Below are positions 50,358 to 60,600 of a stretch of DNA of 64,000 nt, one piece after another. This DNA comes from Hyphomicrobiales bacterium. GTDB lineage: Bacteria > Pseudomonadota > Alphaproteobacteria > Rhizobiales > Rhizobiaceae. The stretch's first letter is position 1. Each line of letters starts with the position of its first letter. Under the pieces are notes generated by a model. The model was not told where the DNA came from. It did no database searches and saw nothing but the letters and a program-made list of their open reading frames with translations. Both the position numbers and the translations under genes were made by a program. Location of the stretch: contig UCIA01000007.1 of the NCBI GenBank assembly GCA_900472295.1, positions 127,686-191,685 of the forward strand, written 5' to 3'.

Positions 50358-51632
50358 TCAGTTCGCCTTTTTCGCCGGTGTGCGCACGGCGCCGTCTTTG
50401 ATCAGCCGGTCGATATGCATGCGGATATGGGCGGCTTCCGCCGCTGTGTTGGCCAGCGCAATGGCGCGATCGAAGGCGACACGCGCCTCCTCGCCGCGGT
50501 CGAGCTGCATCAAAAGGCCGCCCTTGAGGCCGAAGAAGTGGAAATAGCTGGAGAGCCGTTCGCCAAGTGGCTCGATCATGGCAAGCGCTGCCTCCGGACC
50601 GCGCACCTTGGCGACGGCAACCGCGCGGTTCAGCGTCACCACCGGCGAGGGCTGCATCACCTCCAGCAAGCTGTAGAGCAGGTCGATCTCGGTCCAGTCG
50701 GTATCCTCGGGCGTTGCCGCCCGTGCATGCAGAGCGGCGATCGCCGCCTGCACCTGATAGGGGCCGGGCTTCTGGTGGCGCAGCGCCTTGTCGACCAGCG
50801 CCAGACCTTCGTCGATCATCTTCCGGCTCCACAGCGAGCGGTCCTGGTCGTCGAGCAGCACGATCTCGCCGTTCTCGTCGAAACGGGCCGGTGCACGCGC
50901 ATGCTGCAGCAACAGCAGCGCCGTCAGCCCCATGATCTCAGGCTCGGTCTGGAACAGCCTGAGCAACAGGCGGGCCAGCCGGATCGCCTCCTCGCACAGC
51001 GGCGCGCGGGCCGGCGCCTCGCCGCTGTTGGTCGAATAACCCTCGTTGAAGATCAGATAGACCATGGCCGCGACCGCGGCGAGCCGCTCCGAGCGCTCGA
51101 CCGCGCCCGGCGTCTCGAACGGCACGCCGGCGTCGGCTATGCGCGCCTTGGCGCGGGTAATGCGCTGCTCCATGGCGCTTTCGCCGACCAGGAAGGCACG
51201 CGCGATCTGCTTGACGGTGATGCCGGAGACGATGCGTAGCGCCACCGCGATCTGCTGCGTCGCCGGCAGGTCCGGATGGCAGCAGATGAACAAGAGCCGC
51301 AATATGTCGTCACGGTAATGCGCGCCGTCCAGCCGCTCGGCGATGTCGCTTTCGGCATCTTCGAGGTCCGAGATCTGGTCTTCTTCCGGCATCGGCGCCT
51401 GCTTGGCGCGCTTGCGCACCGCGTCGATGCCGGTGTTGCGGCCGACAAAGATCAGCCAGGCGGCCGGATCGCGAGGCGGCCCGTTCTGCGGCCAGTTCTT
51501 GAGCGCCCTGAGGCACGCATCCTGGAAAGCCTCTTCCGCCGTATCGAGATTGCGGAAATAACGCAGCAGCGCACCCATCGCCTGCGGGCGGGCGGCGCTG
51601 ATCGCGGAGCTGATCCAGGAAAGATCGGTCAT
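50358..51632 (-). CDS. ECF42-type RNA polymerase sigma factor
   Basis: The 424-aa protein has sigma region 2 (LDTAEEAFQDACLRALKNWPQNGPPRDPAAWLIFVGRNTGIDAVRKR), region 4 (IVSGITVKQIARAFLVGESAMEQRITRAKARI) and a long C-terminal helical domain (DUF6596/TPR-like; FNEGYSTNSGE, LDDQDRSLWSRKMIDEGLALV, AAIAALHARAATPEDTDW) that characterises ECF42 sigma factors. These lack an anti-sigma gene and are paired with YCII/DGPF proteins, as here: the preceding gene overlaps by ATGA. In relatives they control antibiotic and oxidant response genes. The C-terminal extension is thought to sense and control activity. Confidence 0.9.
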   Translation of the reverse strand: MTDLSWISSAISAARPQAMGALLRYFRNLDTAEEAFQDACLRALKNWPQNGPPRDPAAWLIFVGRNTGIDAVRKRAKQAPMPEEDQISDLEDAESDIAERLDGAHYRDDILRLLFICCHPDLPATQQIAVALRIVSGITVKQIARAFLVGESAMEQRITRAKARIADAGVPFETPGAVERSERLAAVAAMVYLIFNEGYSTNSGEAPARAPLCEEAIRLARLLLRLFQTEPEIMGLTALLLLQHARAPARFDENGEIVLLDDQDRSLWSRKMIDEGLALVDKALRHQKPGPYQVQAAIAALHARAATPEDTDWTEIDLLYSLLEVMQPSPVVTLNRAVAVAKVRGPEAALAMIEPLGERLSSYFHFFGLKGGLLMQLDRGEEARVAFDRAIALANTAAEAAHIRMHIDRLIKDGAVRTPAKKAN

Positions 51633-52003
51633 TTCAAAACTCTGGTTGGGTCGAAGACGGAAACCGGTCGGATCTCATAGGACCCGCCGCTGGGATTGAC
51701 CTCGGATAGCTCACGCGCGAAGTCGACGGCCTCGTCGAGATTGGCGCATTCGAGCGTGTAGAAGCCGAGGAACTGCTCCTTGGTCTCGGCAAACGGCCCG
51801 TCGATGACGATCGATTCGCCCTTGACCTTCTTGAGCGTTGTCGCGGCTGTGGTCGGCAGAAGCCGGGCTACCGGACCAAGCCGACCGGCATCGGCGTATT
51901 TTTGCTGCACATTCAGCAGCTTCTCCATAACCTCGTCATCCTGTGCCTTGCTCCAGGAGGAGACGACATCTTCGGAGGCATAGCAGAGGATAGCGTAGAG
52001 CAT
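51629..52003 (-). CDS. YCII/DGPF-domain protein
   Basis: The 124-aa protein is a YCII-related (DGPF) domain: MLYAILCYASEDVVSSWSKAQDDEVMEKLLNVQQKY, then IVIDGPFAETKEQFLGFYTLECANLDEAVDFAREL with the DGPF motif. These small dimeric proteins resemble muconolactone isomerases, with a His/Asp pair; their partner is typically an ECF42 sigma factor. Here the stop overlaps the sigma start (ATGA at 51629-51632), so they are co-translated. The first gene of a two-gene unit that most likely responds to an unknown stress. Confidence 0.9.
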   Translation of the reverse strand: MLYAILCYASEDVVSSWSKAQDDEVMEKLLNVQQKYADAGRLGPVARLLPTTAATTLKKVKGESIVIDGPFAETKEQFLGFYTLECANLDEAVDFARELSEVNPSGGSYEIRPVSVFDPTRVLK

Positions 52004-52077
52004 GGGACGTCCTTTTCTGTATCAAAGGACGAAACAGTAGGGCCTATGCCGACATGGCGTCGACAAAAAAGTTACGG

Positions 52078-53175
52078 CTATTCGCTGGCCTTCAGCCACC
52101 TCAGCACCAGCGCTTCCTCGTCGTCGAGACCGTCTATCGACCGCTTGCGCTTGTTGGCCTCGGTCATTTCGCCGAGCAGCCGCCCTTGCGCCCAGGCTTC
52201 GAAAACCTGCGGATGGATGTAGCATTTGCGGCAGACGGCGCGCGTGTTGCCCAGCCGCTCAGCCACCTTGTCGATGACGGTGTTCATCACCCGCTTCACC
52301 CCAGCCTGGCTTTCGGGAAGCTCGGTCTGCGCAAACAGTGACGCGGCATGGATGGTCCCGCCCCAGGTGCGGAAATGCTTGGAGCTGAAATCGGCGCCGA
52401 CCGCATCGCGGATATAGCGGTTGACGTCGTCGGAATGCACGGGACGCCGGTTGCCGTCCTCGTCGAGATACTGAAACAGTTTTTGCCCCGGAATGTCCTG
52501 GGCGCCACGCACCACCCGGGCGATGCGGCGGTCGACCAGCTTCAGTTTCCACTCCTTGCCGGATTTGCCCTTGAAGGCAAAACGCAGGCTCGACCCCCTG
52601 ATGTCGACATGGCGGTCGCGCAGCGTCGTCAGCCCGAAACTCTTGTTGTCGCGCGCATAGGCGGCATTGCCGACGCGGATCATGGTGTTGTCGAGCAGCC
52701 AGACGATTGCCGCCACCACGCGCTCGGCCGGCAGGCCGCGGCGGCGCAGATCGGCATCGATGCGGCGGCGCAGCTCAGGCAGGGTTTCGGCAAAGGCGAC
52801 AAGGCTCGAATATTTGGCGCCGTCGCGCTCAGCGGCCCAAAGTGCATGGTAGCGATACTGCTTGCGCCCACGTTGGTCTCGTCCGGTCGCCTGGATATGA
52901 CCGGCTGGATCGGGCGAAATCCACACATCCGTCCAGGCCGGCGGGATGGCCAGCGCCTTGATGCGAGCCGTAGCGGTCGCGCCGACGGCTTGCCCTTTCG
53001 CTCCCTTGTAGGAAAACCCCTCGCCTGCCTTGATGCGGCGGATGCCCGGCTCGCTGTCGCTGACATAGGTGAGTGAAGCCTTATCGGCAGCCGTCTGCGC
53101 ACCGTTCTTTGGCTTCCCATCGCCTGCGTGCCCGGCAACCGATTGGCCGGATGGCGCCCCGGATCTGTCCAGCAT
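52078..53175 (-). CDS. DNA topoisomerase IB
   Basis: The 365-aa protein is a bacterial eukaryote-like type IB topoisomerase. It has an N-terminal subdomain (GIRRIKAGEGFSYKGAKG, IPPAWTDVWISPDPAGHIQATGRDQRGRKQYRYH) and a C-terminal catalytic region with LRFAFKGKSGKEWKLKL, SKHFRTWGGTIHA and the nucleophilic Tyr319 in CRKCYIHPQVF. It relaxes supercoils by nicking one strand and forming a 3'-phosphotyrosine. Rhizobial genomes often carry it in addition to TopA and gyrase. The first ~50 residues (MLDRSGAPSGQSVAGHAGDG) are a nonconserved lead. It lies between the YCII/sigma pair and a glycosyltransferase, with no operon link. Confidence 0.93.
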   Translation of the reverse strand: MLDRSGAPSGQSVAGHAGDGKPKNGAQTAADKASLTYVSDSEPGIRRIKAGEGFSYKGAKGQAVGATATARIKALAIPPAWTDVWISPDPAGHIQATGRDQRGRKQYRYHALWAAERDGAKYSSLVAFAETLPELRRRIDADLRRRGLPAERVVAAIVWLLDNTMIRVGNAAYARDNKSFGLTTLRDRHVDIRGSSLRFAFKGKSGKEWKLKLVDRRIARVVRGAQDIPGQKLFQYLDEDGNRRPVHSDDVNRYIRDAVGADFSSKHFRTWGGTIHAASLFAQTELPESQAGVKRVMNTVIDKVAERLGNTRAVCRKCYIHPQVFEAWAQGRLLGEMTEANKRKRSIDGLDDEEALVLRWLKASE

Positions 53176-53238
53176 GCCCGCTCCACGAGAATTTTCTCGT
53201 AGATAAGCACTGGACCGGCCGCTGGTTCCGCCGTGCCA

Positions 53239-54219
53239 TTAGAATGGCGTCAGGCCCACCGACTTTGCATGGTCGTCGAGATGGCAGGCATCGGCCGGCT
53301 GCGCGTGCGGTACGGAAAACCGGCGCCGCGCCGCGATCTTGAATTTGTAGCGCTTGCAGCGGAAGGCATCCAGGCCAGTCTTCGGCGCCGCCGCCGCTAC
53401 CGCCAGGAACCGCGCCGCCCTGTCGAGATCGCCTCTTGTGTAATGGACACGAGCGATCTTGAGGGCGACAAGCCCCTCCCTCATTTTCAACGCCGACTTG
53501 GGAATGCCGCAATCCTTGAGCTGGTGCAGGGCCAGCCGCCATTCGAGGAAACGCTGCACCGGCTTGATCGTGAAGCGGTCATCGGAGCGCTCCGTCGAAA
53601 CGAAGTAGGTCATGATCGGTTGGTTGATCACGGCGAGCGATGCCTTGCTCATCACGCGCACCCAAAACAGCGTGTCCTCGTCATAGGCCAGTCCGGTCGG
53701 GAACCTGATTTCGCCGACCGCGCGCCGCGACACCAGCGCGCTGCCGACGGCGATCGACCGGATGCCGCCTTTCAGATAGGCGGCTGCATTGGCGATGCTG
53801 GTGGCGGTATAGCCGGTAGGAAGCTTGAACTGCCGGTCCTCGCCATCGGTGCGACGCCGGTAAGCGCCGACCACCATGTCGGCCTTCGGCTGCGCTTCGG
53901 CCCTGAGCAGCAACGACCGCAACCCGCCTTCCAGATGCAGGTCGTCGGCGTCGATCATGTATATCCAGGGGTATCTGGCCTGTTCCAGCGCCGCGTTGCG
54001 GGCGCCGCCGGCGTCCCGACGGTTGGACTGGATCACGCGCAAGGGCAATGCCAGCCGCGAGGCGGCAGCCTCAGCTATCGCGGCCGTGTCGTCCGAGGAC
54101 GAATCGTCGACAAGCAGCACCTCGCCGACCACCTCTGCCTCGGAACGAATCGAGGCCAACGTGGCTGCTATGGTCGCCGCAGCGTTGTGCGCTGGGATGA
54201 TGACACTGACCGATGTCAA
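53239..54219 (-). CDS. Family 2 glycosyltransferase
   Basis: The 326-aa product starts with SVSVIIPAHNAAATIAATLASI, the GT-A Rossmann start, followed by EVLLVDDSSSDDT (nucleotide-binding Asp), GGARNAALEQARYPWIYMIDADD with the metal-binding DXD, and the acceptor region TGLAYDEDTLFWVRV. This is typical GT2, inverting and likely using a UDP/GDP-sugar. The ORF can be extended upstream to 54315 from a GTG, but GGAG sits 7 nt before the TTG at 54219 and the domain begins there. No surface-polysaccharide genes are next to it. Product unknown. Confidence 0.8.
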   Translation of the reverse strand: MTSVSVIIPAHNAAATIAATLASIRSEAEVVGEVLLVDDSSSDDTAAIAEAAASRLALPLRVIQSNRRDAGGARNAALEQARYPWIYMIDADDLHLEGGLRSLLLRAEAQPKADMVVGAYRRRTDGEDRQFKLPTGYTATSIANAAAYLKGGIRSIAVGSALVSRRAVGEIRFPTGLAYDEDTLFWVRVMSKASLAVINQPIMTYFVSTERSDDRFTIKPVQRFLEWRLALHQLKDCGIPKSALKMREGLVALKIARVHYTRGDLDRAARFLAVAAAAPKTGLDAFRCKRYKFKIAARRRFSVPHAQPADACHLDDHAKSVGLTPF

Positions 54220-54352
54220 TAAAAACTCCGTCTCGGCGCATGCCGTGCCCGTCCGACTGCCCGAAGTATCGACCAAACATAACGGGCGCGGCCTTGTTTG
54301 AGAAGCATTCTTCACAAGGCTGCAGGCGCCGAATTGGACTTTTTTTGAACTA

Positions 54353-55237
54353 TCAGGCCTTTTCCAGCGCGACCGGAATGACGTCGACCGCCTGGTCGCC
54401 GACCTGGCCGCCGGTGGTTTTCAGCACGCCGACGATCGGCGCCACGTCGGAATAGTCGCGGCCATAGCCGACGGTGATGTGGTCGTTGCTGGCCCTGATG
54501 CCATTGGTCGGGTCGAATTCCTGCCAGCCGGCATCGCGCCCGCACCACACCTTGACCCAGGCATGCATGGCGTCGGCGCCTTCCAGCCGCGGCTTGCCCT
54601 TGGGCGGAATGGTACGCAGGAAGCCGCTGACATAGCCGGCTGGGATACCGAGCCCGCGCAGGCCGGCGATCATGATATGCGAGAAATCCTGGCACACGCC
54701 GCGCTTCAGGCGGAAGGCGTCGCTGGCCCTGGTATGCACGGTCGTCGCCTTGCCGTCATAGGTGAAATCGCGATGGATGCGGTTGCAGAGATCCATGACC
54801 GTGGAGGTGGTCGAACCGGCAAGGCTCTTCCTGGCATAGGCGGTGATCGCCGCGTCGATCCCGACATGATCGCTGGCAGCGAGAAAGTGATGCGGTGCGT
54901 CAGGCGCCAGTGACCGCACCGCGCCGAGTTCTTCCCTCAGCCGCTGCAGATCGGGCGACACGTCGAGCCCAGGCTCCGGCCGCGACACCGACACGCGCGC
55001 GCTCATCCTGATGTCGAGCCCGTCATGGACGTCGCGAAAGGCAATTGCGGTGACATTGTTGCCGAAGAAATCAGCAAAATCCGTGCGCTCGGACGGGGTT
55101 GGCACAAACGAAAGCGAGGCGGCGATCACGCGCTGCACGCCGGCAATAGTCGGCGGCAATACACGCACCTGATGCCGGCTGCCACCGGCGGCGGCATCGT
55201 AGTCGTAGCTGAGATGAAGCCTGATATCGTACAGCAT
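54353..55237 (-). CDS. Transglutaminase-like protein
   Basis: The 294-aa product (ATG 55237) has an N-terminal bacterial transglutaminase-like domain (MLYDIRLHLSYDYDAAAGGSRHQVRVLPP, residues 1-90) and the catalytic core: Cys182 in RGVCQDFSHI, His225 in DAMHAWVKVW and Asp242 in QEFDPTNGI, an intact triad. It is the third gene of an operon with the CP-ATP-grasp/alpha-E protein and the transglutaminase/DUF2126 protein. Such clusters were proposed to make and process novel peptides or amide links. It follows the 803-aa gene by 1 bp on the same strand, i.e. tight coupling. Substrate unknown. Confidence 0.85.
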   Translation of the reverse strand: MLYDIRLHLSYDYDAAAGGSRHQVRVLPPTIAGVQRVIAASLSFVPTPSERTDFADFFGNNVTAIAFRDVHDGLDIRMSARVSVSRPEPGLDVSPDLQRLREELGAVRSLAPDAPHHFLAASDHVGIDAAITAYARKSLAGSTTSTVMDLCNRIHRDFTYDGKATTVHTRASDAFRLKRGVCQDFSHIMIAGLRGLGIPAGYVSGFLRTIPPKGKPRLEGADAMHAWVKVWCGRDAGWQEFDPTNGIRASNDHITVGYGRDYSDVAPIVGVLKTTGGQVGDQAVDVIPVALEKA

Positions 55238-55238
55238 G

Positions 55239-57650
55239 CTAGCCGAAATACGCTTTGGCGAGGCTGCTGTAGAGGTTGCCGATCTCAGTGGCGAGATCGT
55301 CCAGCGCCTCCGCCGACATCTCCGAGGGCTCCATGACAGCAATCGCCGTGTTGAGTTGCAGGATTTCCTTGGCCGCCACCGACATATGCCCCTCTGGGCC
55401 GACCGACGGCAGCAGGCCGATCTCCGCCTTCAGCCGTTCGAGCTGGAACAGGATCGAGCGCGGGTTGAGCGGGTCGAGCGCCAGAAGGTCGATCACCGTG
55501 CGCCGCCCGGCCCTCACCGGATACTGCCGACGGTGCGTCATGACGCTGTCGCCGATCTCCAGCATCATGTCGAGAGACCCATCCGGCGCACTGGGCCGGG
55601 TGAGACGGGCAAGCGTGCGGGCGATCTGGATGCCGCGCTCGATGCGCCGTCCGATTTCAAGGAAGCGCCAGCCGGTAAAGCGGTACATGTTCTCGTGCAG
55701 CAGGCCGGAAAAGCCGGCGAGCTTGCGCAGCATCACCGTCATCGCCCGTGTCGCGTCGTCGCCCGGCGCCACCGTCGTGGCGAACTGGTGAACGGTCTTC
55801 GACAGGTCCTTGAGCGCCAGCCAGCCGTCGGGCGAAAACCGGTCGCGGATCTGCCCGGCGCTGTAGACGGCGCTGTCCAGCGTGCCGATCAGGCCCGGCG
55901 GGATGGCCGATTCGAGGTCGATGCCGAACGGTTCGAGATAGTCCCTGATGTCGGCGAGCAGCGGCATATCAGGATCAGACGTCTCGGCCATCCGCACATG
56001 ATAGGCGCGCAGGATGCGAACCGTGTCTTCCGAGCGCTCGATATAGCGGCCGAGCCAGGTCAGATTCTCCGCCGCGCGGCTGGGCAGGCTGCCCGGCATG
56101 GTGCGGGCAAAACTGTCGTGCTCCTGCGGCAGCAGCGTCTCGCGCTCCACCGGCTTGTCGCTGACCACCCAGACATCGGCCGCCTGGCCGCCGCGCTGCA
56201 TGGCGATGGCCGTCGGGTCGAGCGACAGGCCGACGCGAGCGAAACCGCCCGGCATCACCGTCCAGCCCTCCGGCGTACGCGCGAGATAAACGCGCAGGCT
56301 CGCCGGCCGTGGCTCCAGCCAGCCGCCGACATAGACCGGCGTCGTCGACAGCGTCACCGCTTCCTGGCCAACAAAACCACCGCCATCCTGTTCGATCCGC
56401 GCAATAAGTTCGGCCCGCTCCCCCGCGGACAGGGCCGAGCCAAGCTTCGTCGAATCGTCATCCTCGAAGGCCAATCTTGTCGAGAGAGCCGGGCCGATCA
56501 CCATGCGGTCGATGTTGGCAAGCACATGCGCCCGTTCGGTTGCTTGCCCACACCACCATGTGGCGACGCTTGGCAAGAGAAGCTCTTCGCCGCGCAATGC
56601 GCGCGAAATCTTAGGCAGGAAGGCGAGCAGCGCCCGGGTTTCCATCAAGCCCGAACCCAACGCATTGACCGTCGAGACAGTACCGCGGCGGATCGCCTCG
56701 ACCAGCCCCGGCGTGCCGATGTGCGAATCCGATCTCAGTTCCAGCGGATCGGCAAAGGCGGCATCGAGCCGCCGCCAGAGCACGCTGATCGGCATCAACC
56801 CGGACACCGTGCGCACCATCAGCTTGCCGCCTGAGACGGTCAAATCCTCGCCCTCGAGCAGCATGATGCCGAGATAGCGGGCGATATAGGCGTGTTCGTA
56901 ATAGGTCTCGTTGAGCGGCCCCGGCGTCAGGATGGCGACGCGGCCGTCATTGTCCTTGGCCATGCCGATCAGTGCGTCGCGAAAGCGGCGGAAGAAGCCC
57001 GCGAGCCGGTGCACATGCATGTCGCCATAGATGTCCGACAGCGCTCGCGTGGTGGCGACCCGGTTTTCCAGCGCAAAGCCGGCGCCCGACGGCGCCTGCG
57101 TGCGGTCACCCAGTACCCACCAGCTTCCGTCCGGGCCACGGCCGAGCTCGAAAGCGCAAAAATGCAGGAAATGGCCGCTGGCCGGCCTGGTGCCGGCGAC
57201 CGGCCGCAAATATTCCGGGCTCGCCGCAATCAGGCTGGCCGGCAAGATGCCCTTCTCGATCAGCCGGTTCGGCCCGTAAATGTCGGCGACTATCTCCTCG
57301 AACAGATCGGCGCGCTGCACGAGGCCGGCACTGATATCGGCCCATTCCTTGTCCTCGATCAGCAGCGGAATATGCGCCAGCGGCCATTCGCGCTCATTGG
57401 CGCCGGCCTTGTCATAGACCCGGTAGTAGACGCCGGCATCGCGCAGATACTGGTCGGCGCGGGCAAAGCGCTGGCCGAGCTTTTCGGGACCCAGTTCCTC
57501 CAGCGCCTCGATGAAGGGCGCCCAGGCCGGGCGCGGGTGACCCGAAGCATCGACCATCTCGTCGACGACGCCGTCAATCGGCTGGTAGTGCTCCAGCAGA
57601 CTGTGCCTCAGCGGCTTGCCGCGTATCTTTTTCTGATTCCCCTTTGCCAT
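55239..57650 (-). CDS. Circularly permuted ATP-grasp fused to alpha-E domain
   Basis: The 803-aa protein has a circularly permuted ATP-grasp domain in the first ~480 residues (GVYYRVYDKAGANEREWPLAHIPLLIEDKEWADI, GPDGSWWVLGDRTQAPSGAGFALENRVATTRA) and an alpha-E domain in the rest (LTWLGRYIERSEDTVRILRAYHVRMAET...). ATP-grasp enzymes ligate carboxylates to amines through acyl-phosphates; alpha-E is an all-helical partner. The two are often fused and found with transglutaminase-like genes, as here on both sides (1 bp and 7 bp gaps). The set probably makes a peptide or modifies one. Catalytic detail cannot be read without alignment. Confidence 0.88.
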   Translation of the reverse strand: MAKGNQKKIRGKPLRHSLLEHYQPIDGVVDEMVDASGHPRPAWAPFIEALEELGPEKLGQRFARADQYLRDAGVYYRVYDKAGANEREWPLAHIPLLIEDKEWADISAGLVQRADLFEEIVADIYGPNRLIEKGILPASLIAASPEYLRPVAGTRPASGHFLHFCAFELGRGPDGSWWVLGDRTQAPSGAGFALENRVATTRALSDIYGDMHVHRLAGFFRRFRDALIGMAKDNDGRVAILTPGPLNETYYEHAYIARYLGIMLLEGEDLTVSGGKLMVRTVSGLMPISVLWRRLDAAFADPLELRSDSHIGTPGLVEAIRRGTVSTVNALGSGLMETRALLAFLPKISRALRGEELLLPSVATWWCGQATERAHVLANIDRMVIGPALSTRLAFEDDDSTKLGSALSAGERAELIARIEQDGGGFVGQEAVTLSTTPVYVGGWLEPRPASLRVYLARTPEGWTVMPGGFARVGLSLDPTAIAMQRGGQAADVWVVSDKPVERETLLPQEHDSFARTMPGSLPSRAAENLTWLGRYIERSEDTVRILRAYHVRMAETSDPDMPLLADIRDYLEPFGIDLESAIPPGLIGTLDSAVYSAGQIRDRFSPDGWLALKDLSKTVHQFATTVAPGDDATRAMTVMLRKLAGFSGLLHENMYRFTGWRFLEIGRRIERGIQIARTLARLTRPSAPDGSLDMMLEIGDSVMTHRRQYPVRAGRRTVIDLLALDPLNPRSILFQLERLKAEIGLLPSVGPEGHMSVAAKEILQLNTAIAVMEPSEMSAEALDDLATEIGNLYSSLAKAYFG

Positions 57651-57656
57651 TGCTGA

Positions 57657-60600
57657 TCAGAGTCTGGGTGGCCGCCTGAGGTCAAGGGTCATAGGGAAGT
57701 CTTCAGAGGCTTCTTCATTGCGCAAGACATAGGCCGACGGCGTGTGGCCGCGCGGCTCGAAGCGGGCGAGCCGCCGTGCCTCGGCCTCATTGCCGTTGAC
57801 CGGGAAGGTGTCGTAGCTGCGCCCGCCGGGATGCGCGACATGGTAGACGCAGCCGCCCACGGCCCGGCCGGACCAGCGGTCGTAGATATCGAAGACCAGC
57901 GGCGTGTTGACCGGCAGCGCCGGGTGCAGACCCGAAGAAGGCTGCCAGGCCTTGAAGCGCACGCCGGCCACCGCCACTTCCCTGTTGTCGGTCACCTTCA
58001 TCGGCACGACGCGGCCATTGCAGACGATGGCGTGACGTTCCGGGTTGAGGCCTTCGGTCCTGACCTGCAGCCGTTCGACCGAGGAATCGACGAAACGCAC
58101 GGTGCCGCCGATGGCGCCCTGCTCGCCCATCACATGCCAAGGCTCCAGCGCTTGCCTGAGCTCCAGCTTGATGCCGGCATGTTGCACCTCGCCGCAGAAC
58201 GGGAAGCGGAATTCCAGCTGCGCATCGAACCATTCGGGACGGAATTCGAAACCGTTGAGCTTGAGGTCGTCGAGCACGTCGAGGAAATCGGCCCAGACAT
58301 AATGCGGCAGCATGAACCGGTCATGCAGCGACGTGCCCCAGCGCACGAAGCGGCCGTCGAGCGGGTTTTTCCACGCGCGTGCGATGATCGCCCTGACAAG
58401 CAGTTGCTGCGCCAGCGACATGCGCGCATTGGGCGGCATCTCGAAGCCGCGGAACTCGACGAGGCCAAGACGGCCGGTCGGCCCGTCGGGCGAAAACAGC
58501 TTGTCGATGCAGATTTCCGAGCGGTGGGTGTTGCCGGTGACGTCGGTCAAAAGGTTGCGGAACAGCCGGTCGACCAGCCACGGCAAGGGCGCATTGCCCT
58601 GATCCGGATGTGGCACCTGTGCCATCGCGATCTCAAGCTCATAGAGCGAGTCGTGGCGCGCCTCGTCGAAACGCGGCGCCTGGCTGGTCGGCCCGATGAA
58701 CAGGCCGGAGAACAAATACGACAGCGACGGACGCCGCTGCCATTGCAGCACCAGGCTCTTCAAGAGATCGGGCCGGCGCAGGAACGGGCTGTCATTGGGC
58801 GTTGCGCCGCCGACCACGACATGGTTGCCGCCGCCGGTGCCGGTGTGGCGGCCGTCGATCATGAACTTGTCGGCGCCAAGCCGCGTCTGCCGCGCTTCCT
58901 CGTAGATCGCCGTCGTGGTCGCCACGCAGTCCTGCCAGTTGGCGGCAGGGTGAATGTTGACCTCGATGACGCCGGGGTCGGGCGCGACGCGAATGACGTT
59001 GAGGCGCGGATCGTGCGGCGGGCCATAGCCTTCGATATGCACGGGAAGCCCGATCGCCTTGGCGGCGTTTTCGGCGGCCGCGACCAGTTCGAGATAATCT
59101 TCCAGCGCCTCGACCGGCGGCATGAACACGCACAGCCGCCCGTCGCGCGGCTCGACCGAGAGCGCGGTGCGCACCGCACCGCCGATTTCGGTGATCTCCT
59201 GCTCGACCCGATCCTGCTGGCCGGTCGTCGCGGTGAACGAAATCGCCTGCTGGCGGCGCGCCATTTCATCAGCGCCTTCCAGTTCGGCCGGGGCCGGTTC
59301 TGGCAGTATGGCTTCACGCGCCGGCAGCGGTCCACGCGGCAGCGACGGATCGACCGGCACGATGTAGGGGAATTGCGCCGGCGGCACATAGGGCAGCGTG
59401 CCCAGCGGCAGCCGGTAGCCGACCGGTGAATCCCCCGGCACCAGGAACAGCCGGCCGCGCCTGGTCTTCCATTTCTCCGAGCGCCAGCGCGGATCCGAAG
59501 CCTGGCTGTTCCAGCGCTGCACCGGCAGCACGTAGCCCGACGGCTTGGTCAGCCCGCGCTCGAACACTTTCGCCATGCGGCTGCGTTCTTCCGGGTCTTC
59601 CAGCCTGGAGTTGGAGGGATCGACATTGTCGGGCAGCTTGCCTTCCTTGAGCAGCCACTCGGCCGGGTCTTCATAGGCTTCGCTGACCATCGCCTTGTCG
59701 ATACCGAGTTCGCCGGCGATTGCCGTCAGCAGGCTTTCGGCCTGCTGCGGTCCGACCTTCGCATCGCTCTTTTCGCGTGCGATCAGCGACGGGTCGCTCC
59801 ACACCGGCTGGCCGTCGGTGCGCCAGTAGAGCGAAAAGGTCCAGCGCGGCAGGCTCTCGCCCGGATACCACTTACCCTGGCCGTAATGGAGAAAGCCGCC
59901 CGGCGCGAAGCGTTCGCGCAGCTTGCGGATCAGCGCATCGGCCTTTTCACGCTTGGTCGGGCCGACGGCGGCGGTGTTCCACTCGGCCGATTCGAAATCG
60001 TCGATGGAGACGAAGGTCGGCTCGCCGCCCATGGTCAGCCTCACATCGCCTGCCTCAAGTGCGGCATCGACCTTGTTGCCCAGCGCATCCAGCGCCTGCC
60101 AGCTTTCGTCCGAGAACGGCTTGGTGATGCGCGGATGTTCGGCAATGCGGTCGACCCGCATGTCGAAGCCGAACTCGACATTGGCAAAGCTCGCCATGCC
60201 GGAAATCGGCGCGGCGTTGCGGAAATGCGGCGTTGCCGCCAGCGGCACATGGCTTTCGCCGGTGAGCAGGCCCGAGGTCGGGTCGAAGCCGATCCAGCCG
60301 GCACCCGGCAGATAGACCTCGCACCAGGCATGCAGGTCGGTGAAGTCGACGGCGGTTCCGGCCGGACCGTCGAGCGCGACCAGGTCGGGCTTGAGCTGGA
60401 TCAAATAGCCGGAGACGAAGCGCGCGGCGATGCCGAGATTCCTCAGGATCTGCACCAGCAGCCAGCTCGAATCCCGGCACGAGCCCTTTTTCGCGGCCAG
60501 CGTTTCCTCCGGCGAGAACACGCCGGTTTCCATGCGCACAATGTACGCAATCTCGCGCTGCAGCCGCGCATTGAGGTCGACGACGAAATTGACGGTGTTG

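Noticed and set aside
55236..56834. 532-codon plus-strand frame and 57744-59429 (561 codons)
   Set aside because: Antisense shadows of the ATP-grasp/alpha-E and DUF2126 genes; Arg/Gln/His-rich composition is typical of shadow frames.
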